A program made the translations under genes and the position numbers. The notes below the pieces were generated by a model. That model had not been told where the DNA came from. It was given only the letters and a program-made list of their open reading frames with translations, and did no database searches. A stretch of DNA of 58,150 nucleotides from Myxococcales bacterium (GTDB lineage Bacteria; Myxococcota_A; Bradymonadia; Bradymonadales; Bradymonadaceae): assembly GCA_007120035.1 (NCBI GenBank), contig SKON01000062.1, positions 1 to 58,150 of the forward strand, given 5' to 3'. The number at the start of each line of letters is the position of its first letter. The stretch's first letter is position 1. This document shows positions 34,067 through 42,786 of the stretch, piece by piece.

Positions 34067-36619
34067 TCAATGACACTGAAAGAAGGCGGTGTCGGCGAAG
34101 AGGTACATAATCCCATGGTCCCCGAGATTCATGGAGGCGAACCGTTCATCGAACTGCATCAAGAAGTCACCATGGTACTCATCATGCTGAAGCCAGATCG
34201 GGTCATCGCCCCCCCAGGCTGGGAGTGAGTAGATAGCGTTCCAGATCTTCGAACCCAATTCCTGGACTTCCGGAGGGCTCCCGGCGCCGGTAGGTACGTC
34301 CATCACTGAGACGACAAAGCTCTGAGGCGGCTCGTAGTGTTCAGCCAGGAGGGGGCCCTGGAACTCCTCGGCGTCTTCATCGGAGATAAAGAGCAGCGCT
34401 ACGGAGTCGTTCCCCGGTTCGTAGGCTTCGTGGTGGCTGGGGTGAACGACGAAGAATGAGATGGCCCGGACGTCGGGATACCGCTCGCGGAGCGCTGGGA
34501 TGGTGTTCAAGTCCAGGGTCAGGACATGGTGCATGGGGTGGTCGGGGTCATCCCGAAAGTGGGGCCAAGACGCAGCTGTGATCCCCACCGGGGGACCCCA
34601 GAGCCGGTTCAGGGTGCCGTCGTCGACCCGTGTTTCCTGGGGGTGAAGGGCGAAGATCGTGACCCGGGGGGCGTCGGGGTGTGCCTCGAAGTAGTCCGCG
34701 CACAACCGGCGAAGACGGTCGGCGGGATTCTCGTCGGCGGCCGCTTCGGCGCCGGCCTCTTCCAGAAGCTCATCGTATCGATACTGGCCGAGGCCCTGGG
34801 CGACAGTGTTGTGGAGCTCCGGGTCCCTGGAGGTCGCGAGGGTTCGGCCGAGAAAGTGGCGAGCTTCGTCGGGTAGATCTTGCAGGAAGCGTCGGAACCA
34901 GTCGAAGTTGGAAGAGGGCAGCGGGATCTCGGTCAGGAGGTGGAAGAAGGGCTCAAGGAGCTCGTCGACGGGGAGGGCCTGAAGCGCGGCAACGACCCGG
35001 ATCCAGTGGGGTTTGGATGGATCCATGTCGTCCGTGACCCGGGCAATGGCCCGGTCTCGAGGGAGCTGAGCGAGGGCGGCCTGATAGTCTTTGGAGACAT
35101 CGTAGTAGACGGTGTTCTCCGAGTAGCCGACCTCCTCGAGATCGACGATGGAGATCAGGGGATCTAAAGACGGGTCGGGGGTGATGTCGTTGTCGGCGAG
35201 GATGCCCATGACGGCCCGGCGATAGGTGTCGCGGGCCATGGCGTTGTCGCTCGTGGAGTGGGCCTGGGCCAGAGCGGGGAGGTGTTCCGGTGCGAGGAGG
35301 CCCAGGCTCAGGGCCATCTGGGTCATATCATTGAATCGAGAGCTCTCGGCGGCGATCGTTTCGGCTGTCTCGAGAGCTCTGTCTAACACCCGCGGAACGT
35401 GGGCATAGAGGTGGACCAGCGGGAAGGGAAGGGAGCGCCACTGCGGATCGTTGAGACCTGCCAACAAGCGTTCGACGACTCGCTCTTCCTCGAGGGCCCC
35501 CAGGACGTCGGCGAAGTAGGGCAGGCTGTAGAAGTGCCACCGCTTCGTCGGATAGTCGAAGTTTTGAAAGAAGATGAAGTCAAGGACGGCGTCAGGGACT
35601 GGCAGACCTCGGCGCCGCGCTGTCCACCCGGCCGCGAGAGCGACCAGTTCGGCTTTCATGGGGCGGTTTTGAGAGTGGAACTCCTCGGCGATCTTCAGGA
35701 GGTCCTCTGCGCTCTCTTCTCGAGCGGCGATAAGCTCCAAGAAGTCAGCGCGGTCTTCACCGGAGACGCTGACTCGCTGGATCAGCTCCGGGAGCTTCGA
35801 GAGCGGGCAGTGGATCCACGCCGGGCGGGTCCGTTCGTAGTATTGTGGCGAATAGTCTCGGCTAAAGATGGCTGAGAAGACCGCCTGGCCCCAGGTCTTC
35901 TCGTCGGCGAAGTGAGAGAAGAATCGCGCCCGGTTGACCCGGGCCTCCTCGTCATTTCTGCCAATGACTACATGGGTCAGCTCGCCGTCGACGACATCCC
36001 AGAGACTCCACGGAAAGGTGGTCCACACGAAGTGCTCGGCCAGGTCCTCCAGGGTGCCCGGGGGGAGCTCCTCGACTGGGATGCGCTGAAAGCGGCGGCG
36101 AACCAACTGGAGTCCGCGCTGGACATCGGGATGACACTCCGAAGCTCGGCTCTTCAGGTACTCCGGGTCGCGGGCGCAGGCGTGCATGGCGAGGATGTCC
36201 AGCGCGGTGGGCCAGAAGCTCGTGATTCGCTGGGATTGGAAGCCCCCTGGTTCTGGCTCATAGTCGTCGTAGTCGTAGTCGTCGTAGTAATCCTCGTAGT
36301 CGTCGTAGTCGGACTCATCAGCGGTCTCGTCCTCTAGAACCTCAGCGGTGTCGTACTCTTGGACTGTGGTGAGGAACCCGACGATGGCCTCCGTCGAGGC
36401 CACCTCGACAGATCCGGCGAGTTCAAACCAGATGAGGGGATCGGCGTGGGCCTCATAGTGGCCGCTGGCGACCAACGACCAGAGCGCACGGTGCCGATCC
36501 TCCCAGGGGACGCGCTCTTCGAGGACGCTCATCTTGGCGAAGGTGTCGATGGAGCTCGACATCTTGCGAGCCATGTCGACGAGGTCCTGTGGGGCGAACG
36601 CGGCGAGGGGATCGGTCAT
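34067..36619 (-). CDS. Large HEAT-like repeat protein with C-terminal DUF1963 domain
   Basis: 850 aa, cytoplasmic (no signal peptide or membrane helix). Residues about 1-650 are helical with many short repeats suggesting a HEAT/ARM-type solenoid, interrupted near residues 103-128 by an almost pure Asp/Tyr/Glu run (for example DYDDYEDYYDDYDYDDYE). The C-terminal 200 residues match DUF1963/YwqG: 'GPPVGITAASWPHF', 'HVLTLDLNTIPAL', 'AWGGDDPIWLQHDEYHGDFL', 'QFDE..', 'GDHGIMYLFADTAFFQCH'. YwqG-like proteins are of unknown function and often appear in toxin-immunity settings. It is transcribed alone from a good promoter at 36700-36728. Confidence 0.75.
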   Translation of the reverse strand: MTDPLAAFAPQDLVDMARKMSSSIDTFAKMSVLEERVPWEDRHRALWSLVASGHYEAHADPLIWFELAGSVEVASTEAIVGFLTTVQEYDTAEVLEDETADESDYDDYEDYYDDYDYDDYEPEPGGFQSQRITSFWPTALDILAMHACARDPEYLKSRASECHPDVQRGLQLVRRRFQRIPVEELPPGTLEDLAEHFVWTTFPWSLWDVVDGELTHVVIGRNDEEARVNRARFFSHFADEKTWGQAVFSAIFSRDYSPQYYERTRPAWIHCPLSKLPELIQRVSVSGEDRADFLELIAAREESAEDLLKIAEEFHSQNRPMKAELVALAAGWTARRRGLPVPDAVLDFIFFQNFDYPTKRWHFYSLPYFADVLGALEEERVVERLLAGLNDPQWRSLPFPLVHLYAHVPRVLDRALETAETIAAESSRFNDMTQMALSLGLLAPEHLPALAQAHSTSDNAMARDTYRRAVMGILADNDITPDPSLDPLISIVDLEEVGYSENTVYYDVSKDYQAALAQLPRDRAIARVTDDMDPSKPHWIRVVAALQALPVDELLEPFFHLLTEIPLPSSNFDWFRRFLQDLPDEARHFLGRTLATSRDPELHNTVAQGLGQYRYDELLEEAGAEAAADENPADRLRRLCADYFEAHPDAPRVTIFALHPQETRVDDGTLNRLWGPPVGITAASWPHFRDDPDHPMHHVLTLDLNTIPALRERYPDVRAISFFVVHPSHHEAYEPGNDSVALLFISDEDAEEFQGPLLAEHYEPPQSFVVSVMDVPTGAGSPPEVQELGSKIWNAIYSLPAWGGDDPIWLQHDEYHGDFLMQFDERFASMNLGDHGIMYLFADTAFFQCH

Positions 36620-36699
36620 CGAAAGAAGGTCCTAAAGGTCAGCCGGCGCCGATGTGTCGCAGCCGGAAGGGTAGGATTATTCACGTCAGGTCGGGGATA

Positions 36700-36728
36700 G
36701 TGATAAGCACGGGGAGGAGAGTTGTCAA
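36700..36728 (-). promoter_or_regulatory. Sigma-70-type promoter of the HEAT/DUF1963 gene
   Basis: On the minus strand TTGACA (36728-36723) and TATCAC (36705-36700) are 17 bases apart. It lies about 80 bases upstream of the ATG at 36619 and is the best -35/-10 pair seen in the window. Confidence 0.6.
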
Positions 36729-36740
36729 TGGTGTGGTGTT

Positions 36741-37331
36741 TTATGGGAGGAATCGGCGGCGCGGGACATCGTGGTGGTGTCCCCGCTCGTTGAATGAGAT
36801 GAGTCGGGTCCGGTCGGTCTTGTCGGAGACGAGCTGGGTAATCCCGCATTGGGCGATGGATGGGAAGTACCACTGCTCCAGAGGGGCGCCGACAGCGCGC
36901 ATCAAGAGGGCCCGGATGATGTTCCCGTGGCACACCAGCACGTCGTGGCGCTCGCTGCGCGAGGGGCGGAAGAACCGGGCCCACACTTTGTCCAGAGTCT
37001 CTCGTGACTCTCGGTCGTACTCCGGGCGGTTGGGCTCTCGGTCGGGAAAGCCCGGGAGGAGACGCTCGTTGAGCCAGGGGGTCCGCTGGACCGGGAGCTC
37101 CGGGTGGCACCCCTCGGCGATGATCTGTGCCGTCTGATGAGCTCGATTCATGGTGCTGCTGTAGATAGCGTCCACAGGGATCTTGCTCAGCGGCTCGATG
37201 AGGCACCGGGCCTGCTCCACGCCCCGGTCTGTGAGAACACCGCCGAAGACTTCGTCTGTGCGTTCGTAGTCCCCGTGGCGAATCAGGTAGATGTAGCGGT
37301 GGCGATTGGTCCCGCGGATGTGCTGATCCAT
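36741..37331 (-). CDS. Histidine phosphatase (phosphoglycerate-mutase-like)
   Basis: 196 aa, single domain. The phosphohistidine motif is LIRHGDYE (His19), followed by 'GVLTDRGVEQA', 'IYSSTMNRAHQTAQIIAE' and the second catalytic His in VLVCHGNIIRALL. The length and the SixA/PGAM-type pattern fit a general phosphatase acting on a small phosphorylated molecule or phosphohistidine. The region before the first motif is short. It is alone in its unit, with the ATP-grasp gene 79 bases upstream on the same strand. Confidence 0.88.
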   Translation of the reverse strand: MDQHIRGTNRHRYIYLIRHGDYERTDEVFGGVLTDRGVEQARCLIEPLSKIPVDAIYSSTMNRAHQTAQIIAEGCHPELPVQRTPWLNERLLPGFPDREPNRPEYDRESRETLDKVWARFFRPSRSERHDVLVCHGNIIRALLMRAVGAPLEQWYFPSIAQCGITQLVSDKTDRTRLISFNERGHHHDVPRRRFLP

Positions 37332-37410
37332 AAACGGCTCCGACGTTATGAAGTCAATATGTGCCCGTGTCCATGGGGGAGGAGGGAAGCTCTTGGTTCT
37401 CCGAGTGCCG

Positions 37411-38625
37411 TTATCCGTAGTGGACTCGGATGGTCTCGATCACCGTCCGGGCTGCCTCGCGGACGACATCGGTGTCGGGGTGGCGGAGGATCACGAAGCC
37501 GTCACCTTCGTAGCTGTCGGAGCGGGGCATCCCGGGGCGGGGGAGGCGAGTCTCGACGGCGAGGTGGCCGACCTTCTGGTGGGCTTCGGCGACGCCCGTG
37601 ACGGAGAGGATCCGGCCGTGGCCGACGCCGCGGAGGAAGGCAGCGGCGACGGCGTACTTGCGCTCGTAGGGGCCGTCGAAGGCCTCGTCGACGACGGCTC
37701 GGGCCCAGGCGCGGTGGAAGTCGGCGTCGTGGACGAAGTTATTGGAGGCCACGATCTGCGCGCCCGGGGGCCGCGCAGCGATCTCGCCGATGGCCAGGCT
37801 GCCGTCGTCGCGGCGGAACCACTCCATGTGGGTAAACCCCGTGTCGAGGCCCAGGGCTTTGACGACCTCGACGCCCATGGCGGCGGCGTCGTCGAACTCG
37901 GGGCCCGTGATCTCCCGGGGATGATGGACGACCCACTGGATCCAGGGGTTCTCGAAGACCTCCAGAGGCGTCGGGTAGTACCGCGACAGGGACGTAAACC
38001 GCACCTCACCGCCGATGGTGATCGTCTCGAAGCTGTACTCCCGACCTTTGAGGAACTCCTCGCCGATGGCCGGGCGGTGGCTGGAGACCTGCATGGCGGA
38101 GAGGGCCTGGCGGAGTTGCTCGTCGGAGGTGATGCGCCAGGTGGCTTTGCAGCCCATGCCGGCCGGTGGCTTGATGACGATGGGGTATCCCACGTCTGCG
38201 GCGAAGGCGGTGCCCTCGTCGAGGGTGGTGATCACGGCGTGGCGAGCGCAGGGGAAGCCGTGGCGGCGGAGCTCGTCCTTCATCCGCCCCTTGTCGCGGA
38301 AGAGCTCGGCCACCTCCGGGGTGGGGCCGGGGACGTCCAGGTCATGGCGGATCTGGGCCAGGGCGACCTGAATAGGCTCGAGGATGCCGACGACCCGGTG
38401 GATCCCGCCGTACTTCCGGTGGAGTTTGCGGGCCGCCTGAATGAGCTGGGCCGTGTTCAGCGGGTCCTGAACTCGGACCACGTCGTCGAAGTGGGTGGCC
38501 TCGGGGCCAGCGGGGAGTTTGGCGACGATACCCAGGAGCCGGACGCCTTTCAGGGCGGCCGTGGCGGCCACAAACCGGTAGGTCGTGTCGGCGGGGAAGG
38601 GGGCGACGAAGATCACGTTTCGCAC
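37411..38625 (-). CDS. ATP-grasp ligase, paralog A
   Basis: 404 aa. ATP-grasp carboxylate-amine/thiol ligases join a carboxylate, activated as acyl-phosphate, to a nucleophile. Here: an N-terminal Rossmann-like domain (NVIFVAPFPADTTYRFVAA), 'RDKGRMKDELRRHGFPCARH', the nucleotide-binding Lys in 'GYPIVIKPPAGMGCKATW', 'EEFLKGREYSFETI', and the metal-binding end 'GFTHMEWFRRDDGSLAIGEI-AARPPGA'. The same order and the THMEWF motif recur in 38725 and 46304, so the three are paralogs. It is divergent from 38725, 99 bases apart. Substrates unknown. Confidence 0.85.
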   Translation of the reverse strand: MRNVIFVAPFPADTTYRFVAATAALKGVRLLGIVAKLPAGPEATHFDDVVRVQDPLNTAQLIQAARKLHRKYGGIHRVVGILEPIQVALAQIRHDLDVPGPTPEVAELFRDKGRMKDELRRHGFPCARHAVITTLDEGTAFAADVGYPIVIKPPAGMGCKATWRITSDEQLRQALSAMQVSSHRPAIGEEFLKGREYSFETITIGGEVRFTSLSRYYPTPLEVFENPWIQWVVHHPREITGPEFDDAAAMGVEVVKALGLDTGFTHMEWFRRDDGSLAIGEIAARPPGAQIVASNNFVHDADFHRAWARAVVDEAFDGPYERKYAVAAAFLRGVGHGRILSVTGVAEAHQKVGHLAVETRLPRPGMPRSDSYEGDGFVILRHPDTDVVREAARTVIETIRVHYG

Positions 38626-38661
38626 GGTTCTTTACTCCCTGGGTCGCGGTGGGATACCGTC

Positions 38662-38679
38662 GTTGAGTTAGTGCTCAAC
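38662..38679. promoter_or_regulatory. Inverted repeat in the divergent ATP-grasp promoter region
   Basis: GTTGAG-TTAGTG-CTCAAC: perfect 6-base arms, between the divergent starts at 38625 and 38725. Candidate operator for both genes. Confidence 0.35.
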
Positions 38680-38724
38680 CCGGATCGTACCCCTCATGGG
38701 TTTCCTGGAACAAGGGTGGAGTTG

Positions 38725-39945
38725 ATGAAGGTCGTCTTTCTTTCGCCACATTATCCGCCGGAGATGCAGCAGTACACCCGGGGGCTCGCCGAAGTGGGCG
38801 CCACGGTGTACGGGGTCGGCGACACTCCGGTGTCCTCCCTGCCGGTGTCGACGAAGCGGTATCTCTCGGATTACCTGCAGGTGCCGGGGATCCTGAACGA
38901 GACGGATCTGATCCCTCGCGTCCACGCCTGGTTGCGTGGTCGAGAGGTGGACCGGGTGCTGGCGAACTGGGAGGTGCTGGTGATGACCGCGGCGAAGCTC
39001 CGGGAGCGCTTCGGGGTGCCCGGGATGACCGTGGATCAGGTCCGGGGGTTTCGGGACAAGCAGGTGATGAAGGAGCGAGTGGTGGCCGCGGGGCTGCGGG
39101 CCCCCAGGTCCTACCGGGTCCGCACCGTGGCCGAGGCCGAGGCCGCTGCCGAAGAGGTAGGCTTTCCGCTGATCCTAAAGCCCATCGCCGGTGCCGGGAG
39201 CGCCGACACCTACCGGGTGGACGGGCCGGGGGATCTGGAGAAGGTCCTGGGCGCCATGGGGCACGTCCGGGAGGCGAGCTGCGAGGAGTTTATCGAGGGA
39301 GAGGAGTTCACCTACGACACCCTCTGTGTCGACGGGAAGCCCGTGTACGAGAACGTCGCCCAGTACCTGCCGCCGCCATTGATCGCAAGGACCCGAGAGG
39401 AGATCAACCCGATCATCATCACCGTTCGGGACCTGAAGCAGGCGAAGATGCAGAAGGGGATCGAGCTGGGCCACGGGGTCCTCGACGCGCTGAAGATGGG
39501 CGACGGGTTCACCCACATGGAGTGGTTCCACACCCCGAAAGGGGAGGCCGTGTTCGGGGAGATCGGGTGCCGGCCCGGCGGGGCCCACCTGGTGGATCAG
39601 ATGAACTACACCAGTGACATCGACCTCTTTCGAGAGTGGGCCCGGGCGGTGTGCTGGAAGAGCTTTGAGGCTCGGGCACCGCGGAAGTACAACGCGGCGA
39701 TCATCTTCTTTCGGGCGAAAGGACAGGGGCGGATCACGAGAATCGAGGGGCTCCGCAGCTTCTTGCGGGATCATGGCGAGCATGTGGCCGAGGAGAAGCT
39801 CCTACCTGTGGGAGCGCATCGCCGCAACTGGAGGCAGACCCTGACCTCCGACGGTCATATCATCCTGCGCCACCCCGACTGGGACCGCACCAGAGAGCTC
39901 GCCGAGCAAGCTGCCGAGCAGGTCCGGGTGTTCGCCGGAGGATGA
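38725..39945 (+). CDS. ATP-grasp ligase, paralog B
   Basis: 406 aa. The ATG follows GGTGGAG closely. Layout as paralog A: N-terminal domain (MKVVFLSPHYPPEMQQYTRG), 'VRGFRDKQVMKERVVAAGLRAP', 'GFPLILKPIAGAGSADTYRV', 'CEEFIEGEEFTYDTLCVDG', 'GFTHMEWFHTPKGEAVFGEI-GCRPGG'. The N-terminal stretch and the GCRPGG end are closer to 46304 (IEPRFPANQRFFVRAL; EIGCRPPG) than to 37411. It is followed after 25 bases by a lipoprotein esterase on the same strand. The split of three paralogs between two loci suggests one pathway with different acceptors. Confidence 0.87.
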   Translation: MKVVFLSPHYPPEMQQYTRGLAEVGATVYGVGDTPVSSLPVSTKRYLSDYLQVPGILNETDLIPRVHAWLRGREVDRVLANWEVLVMTAAKLRERFGVPGMTVDQVRGFRDKQVMKERVVAAGLRAPRSYRVRTVAEAEAAAEEVGFPLILKPIAGAGSADTYRVDGPGDLEKVLGAMGHVREASCEEFIEGEEFTYDTLCVDGKPVYENVAQYLPPPLIARTREEINPIIITVRDLKQAKMQKGIELGHGVLDALKMGDGFTHMEWFHTPKGEAVFGEIGCRPGGAHLVDQMNYTSDIDLFREWARAVCWKSFEARAPRKYNAAIIFFRAKGQGRITRIEGLRSFLRDHGEHVAEEKLLPVGAHRRNWRQTLTSDGHIILRHPDWDRTRELAEQAAEQVRVFAGG

Positions 39946-39970
39946 TGGTAACTCAGACAGAGGAAGTGTT

Positions 39971-40936
39971 TTGAAACGTGCAACGATGTGGGTTGTGGTG
40001 GGGTTGATGGCGGCCTGTTCAACGGCGCCTCAGGAAGGTGATCCCGATGTGGGAGAGGCCGATGTAGGTGAGAACCAGGTGGGGGAGCCCGACGCCTTTG
40101 AGCCCGAGGACGAGCACGAGTGGGTGACCGAGGCGGTGGACGTGCCCCGTGTCGAGCATCGGACCTTTTTCAGCGAGGCCATCGGGCAGGAGGTGAGCTA
40201 TCACGTCTTTGTTCCCATGCCTTATGAGAACCTGCCAGACGAGCGGTTTCCGGTGGTCTATTGGCTACACGGCTCCGGCGGAGGGCTGCCCGGGATCGCC
40301 CCGGTGACGCAGCACTTCGCCCAGGCCATGCAGGCCGGTGACATCCCGGTGATGCTCGTGGTCTTTCCCAACGGGTTGCCACACGGGATGTGGGTGAATT
40401 GGAAGGACGGCTCCGTGCCGATGGAGACCATCGTCATCGACGAGTTGGTGCCTCATATCGATCAGACCTTCCGCACGATCGCGGATCGGGAAGGGCGGAT
40501 CGTAGAGGGGTTCAGCATGGGCGGCTACGGTGCGGCACGGTTTGGCTTCAAGTTCCCGGAGCTCTTCGGGGCCGTCTCGATGCTGGGAGCCGGCCCCTTG
40601 CAGCCGGAGCTCACAACCCACCCCCGCGTGGATGAAGAGCGTCGCGATCAAGTGATGAGCGACACCTACGGCGATGACATGGACTATTTCCGAGAGGTCA
40701 GCCCGTGGGTGCTGGCCGAGGAAAACGCTGACGCCCTGAAGGAGGGGACCCGGATTCGGTTGGCCATCGGAGAGCTCGACGGGACCTATGAGTTTAACGA
40801 GGCCTTCCATGGTCGCCTCACGGACCTGGAGATCCCCCATGAGTACTTCGTCGTTCCCGAGGTGGGGCATGCGCCCCTGCCGTTGATGGAGGGCGTAGGT
40901 GACGCGTTGTGGGGGTTCTACGACGTGGAGGAGTAA
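39971..40936 (+). CDS. Lipoprotein alpha/beta-hydrolase esterase
   Basis: 321 aa, TTG start 4 bases after AGGAAG. Lipobox AAC (VVVGLMAACS). An acidic linker of about 40 residues (GEADVGENQVGEPDAFEPEDE) follows. The catalytic domain is of the esterase-D/feruloyl-esterase type: 'FPVVYWLHGSGGG', nucleophile Ser in EGFSMGGYGAARF, Asp in the 'LAIGELDGTYEFN' region and His in 'VPEVGHAPLP'. Probably anchored to the outer membrane, facing the periplasm or the outside. It is co-directional with paralog B of the ATP-grasp enzymes, so it may hydrolyse an ester of the same product. Confidence 0.85.
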   Translation: MKRATMWVVVGLMAACSTAPQEGDPDVGEADVGENQVGEPDAFEPEDEHEWVTEAVDVPRVEHRTFFSEAIGQEVSYHVFVPMPYENLPDERFPVVYWLHGSGGGLPGIAPVTQHFAQAMQAGDIPVMLVVFPNGLPHGMWVNWKDGSVPMETIVIDELVPHIDQTFRTIADREGRIVEGFSMGGYGAARFGFKFPELFGAVSMLGAGPLQPELTTHPRVDEERRDQVMSDTYGDDMDYFREVSPWVLAEENADALKEGTRIRLAIGELDGTYEFNEAFHGRLTDLEIPHEYFVVPEVGHAPLPLMEGVGDALWGFYDVEE

Positions 40937-40959
40937 AGCGCGCCTCGGAAGGCCTCATA

Positions 40960-41811
40960 CTACTCGTAGGAATGCACCAGGGGCCGAACCTCTGAGCAAG
41001 GTCGGCATAGGGCCGTCGCCAGCCCCGAGTTTCGACGAGTCCGGCCGGCGACGGCCTTGAACACAGGCCCCGAGATCTCCTCGTCGCATTGCAGGCAACT
41101 GTTCAACGACCCGTCGGGGAGGTGGTAGGGGTCGCCGAACTGGGCCAGACACAGGTCCTGACAATGCTCGCGGGTGTTCACGGTGTTCCAATACCAGATC
41201 GACGCGCAGGCTTCGTTGAATCCGATGTCCATCAGGCACTCCATCCCCCGCTCCTGGCCGCCGACCATCGCCTGAATCCCGCATTGCCGCACGGGCTCGG
41301 TCAGGTCTCCCACGCCGGCGTAGACCGCCAGGCTCTCCAGGTCGGAGCACAACCCGCAGGCCCCGTCGTGGGTGATGATCGCCCCGGCGTCGTCGGCGTC
41401 GGAAGCGGACGGAAAGGTCTCCAATCGGTAGGTCCTCGCGACCTCGTCGACGACCACGACGGCGCAGACCGAAGCTTCGTCGAGGGGCCAGATCTCCGGC
41501 TCCTCGTAGGGGTTTGCCTCCAAGGCCGCCGGCGGATCCACGAGCTCCCACGCCAGCAGCGCTTCCACGAACGCCTCATCATAGAGGGGCGCCGAGAAGG
41601 GCCCGTCAGCGCAGTCGACGCAGATGTCGGTGCACTCCTCATCACTCAAGCCGGTGTTCGGAGAGGGCCGCCCGAAGAGCCCGTCGCCGGTGCAAAACCC
41701 CCAGGACTCGTCGCCGCCGGCGTCGGTGCCGGCGTCGACGGACTGTTCGGCTGGCACGGAACAGGCCACCGCGAACATCAAGCCCCAGCCAAATATCAAT
41801 GCACCTCTCAT
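40960..41811 (-). CDS. Cys-rich lipoprotein, unknown function
   Basis: 283 aa. Lipobox VAC (GLMFAVACSV) with a short linker holding the GTDAGG motif. At least 16 Cys in the mature part, several as CxxC pairs (TDICVDCADG, CGLCSD, SCLQCDEE, CRPCSE), which suggests either disulphides or metal binding. No known domain recognised. It is the last gene of the minus-strand group, 228 bases after the esterase gene and convergent with the lipoprotein esterase (24-base gap). Confidence 0.72.
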   Translation of the reverse strand: MRGALIFGWGLMFAVACSVPAEQSVDAGTDAGGDESWGFCTGDGLFGRPSPNTGLSDEECTDICVDCADGPFSAPLYDEAFVEALLAWELVDPPAALEANPYEEPEIWPLDEASVCAVVVVDEVARTYRLETFPSASDADDAGAIITHDGACGLCSDLESLAVYAGVGDLTEPVRQCGIQAMVGGQERGMECLMDIGFNEACASIWYWNTVNTREHCQDLCLAQFGDPYHLPDGSLNSCLQCDEEISGPVFKAVAGRTRRNSGLATALCRPCSEVRPLVHSYE

Positions 41812-41859
41812 GGAATCTCCTCAGGTTGCCCCACGAACCGGCTTCGTTGTCGCGGTGAA

Positions 41860-42009
41860 CGACCGTCGTGGCGGCGCGCGCCACCCCCAGGCGCTCCGCG
41901 CCAGCCCCCTGGGAGGGGGCACTTCATGTGTCTTCGTTCACGGTCGAGGTTCGCGGGGGACGACCGTCGGGGCGGCGCGTACCACCCCGGCGCTGCGCGC
42001 CAGCGCCTC
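41860..42009. repeat. Two ~50-bp direct repeats, 100-bp period, with hairpin
   Basis: Copies at about 41860-41912 and 41960-42009 share CGACCGTCG-x-GGCGGCGCG and then CAGGCGCT/CCGGCGCTGCGCGCCAG-like sequence. Between them GCCCCCT-GG-GAGGGGGC (about 41903-41920) forms a strong hairpin that could end transcription from 42040. The gap 41812-42039 shows nothing else. Confidence 0.55.
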
Positions 42010-42039
42010 TGTCCTCCGACCTCCGACCTCCGGCCTCTG

Positions 42040-42786
42040 TTAAGATGTCCAGCTGGTCAGAATCTGCGGCAACATCGTCCGCCACGTGGGCCAATCGTGG
42101 TGCCACTCCGGGCCCCAGGGGTCGACGCGGTTGGGGATGCCCTTGTTGCCGAGGACGTGGGCCAGGGCCCAGGACTCGCCGATGTCCTCGGCCCGGCCCT
42201 CGCCGGAGGGCATGAGGATGAACCGCTTCTGGAGCATGTCCAGGTGGGGGCCGGAGAGGGTGGGGACGAAGTGCAGCGGGGAGGAGACCCAGAAGTGGTC
42301 CGTGAACTGCGAGGGGTGGGCGTCGTAGAACCGGCGCAGGTCGTAGGTGCCGCTCATGGCGATGGCCCGGGCGAAGACGTCGGGGAACCGGCAGACCATT
42401 GCGGCGGCGTTGAAGGCGCCGATGGAGGCCCCGGCGGTCCAGACCTCGATGTCCGAAGACTTGCAGTCCATGTGGATGGCGGGGACCACCTCGTGGCGGA
42501 TGAACCGGTGGAACTGGTCCTGCATCCACATCTGATGGCCCGTGTTGCCTTCTCGGGTGAGGAGCACTCGGCCGGCGATGGAGTCGCAGGAGTAGAGCTT
42601 GATCTTGCCGCCGGCGATCAGGTCGTGGAGGACCCGGATCATCCACATCCGCTCGATCTCCTCGGCGTCGCCGCCGGCGGTGGGGAAGAGGAGCACCGGC
42701 TGGCCGTGGTGGCCCCATCTGGCGAGCATCACCTCCCGACCGAGACGGTCGGAGTGCCATCGCTCGGTGGTCTTGTGGATGGTCAC
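42040..42786 (-). CDS. Cytoplasmic alpha/beta-hydrolase esterase
   Basis: 248 aa, no signal peptide. It matches short esterase-D-like proteins: 'GQPVLLFPTAGGDAEEIERM', 'RFIRHEVVPAIHMDC', the nucleophile Ser in WTAGASIGAFNAAAM, and 'GEGRAEDIGESWALAHVL' followed by 'PEWHHDWPTWRTML', whose His can complete the triad. The first 20 residues (TTERWHSDRLGREVMLARWG) fit the usual start of this group. Start ATG 42786 overlaps the stop of the ATP-grasp gene (ATGA). It is the last gene of the eight-gene operon, and the second esterase in it. Confidence 0.83.
   Translation of the reverse strand: MTIHKTTERWHSDRLGREVMLARWGHHGQPVLLFPTAGGDAEEIERMWMIRVLHDLIAGGKIKLYSCDSIAGRVLLTREGNTGHQMWMQDQFHRFIRHEVVPAIHMDCKSSDIEVWTAGASIGAFNAAAMVCRFPDVFARAIAMSGTYDLRRFYDAHPSQFTDHFWVSSPLHFVPTLSGPHLDMLQKRFILMPSGEGRAEDIGESWALAHVLGNKGIPNRVDPWGPEWHHDWPTWRTMLPQILTSWTS

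Noticed and set aside
41860-42009. Short CRISPR array
   Set aside because: Only two diverged ~50-bp copies, no spacers of uniform length and no cas genes.
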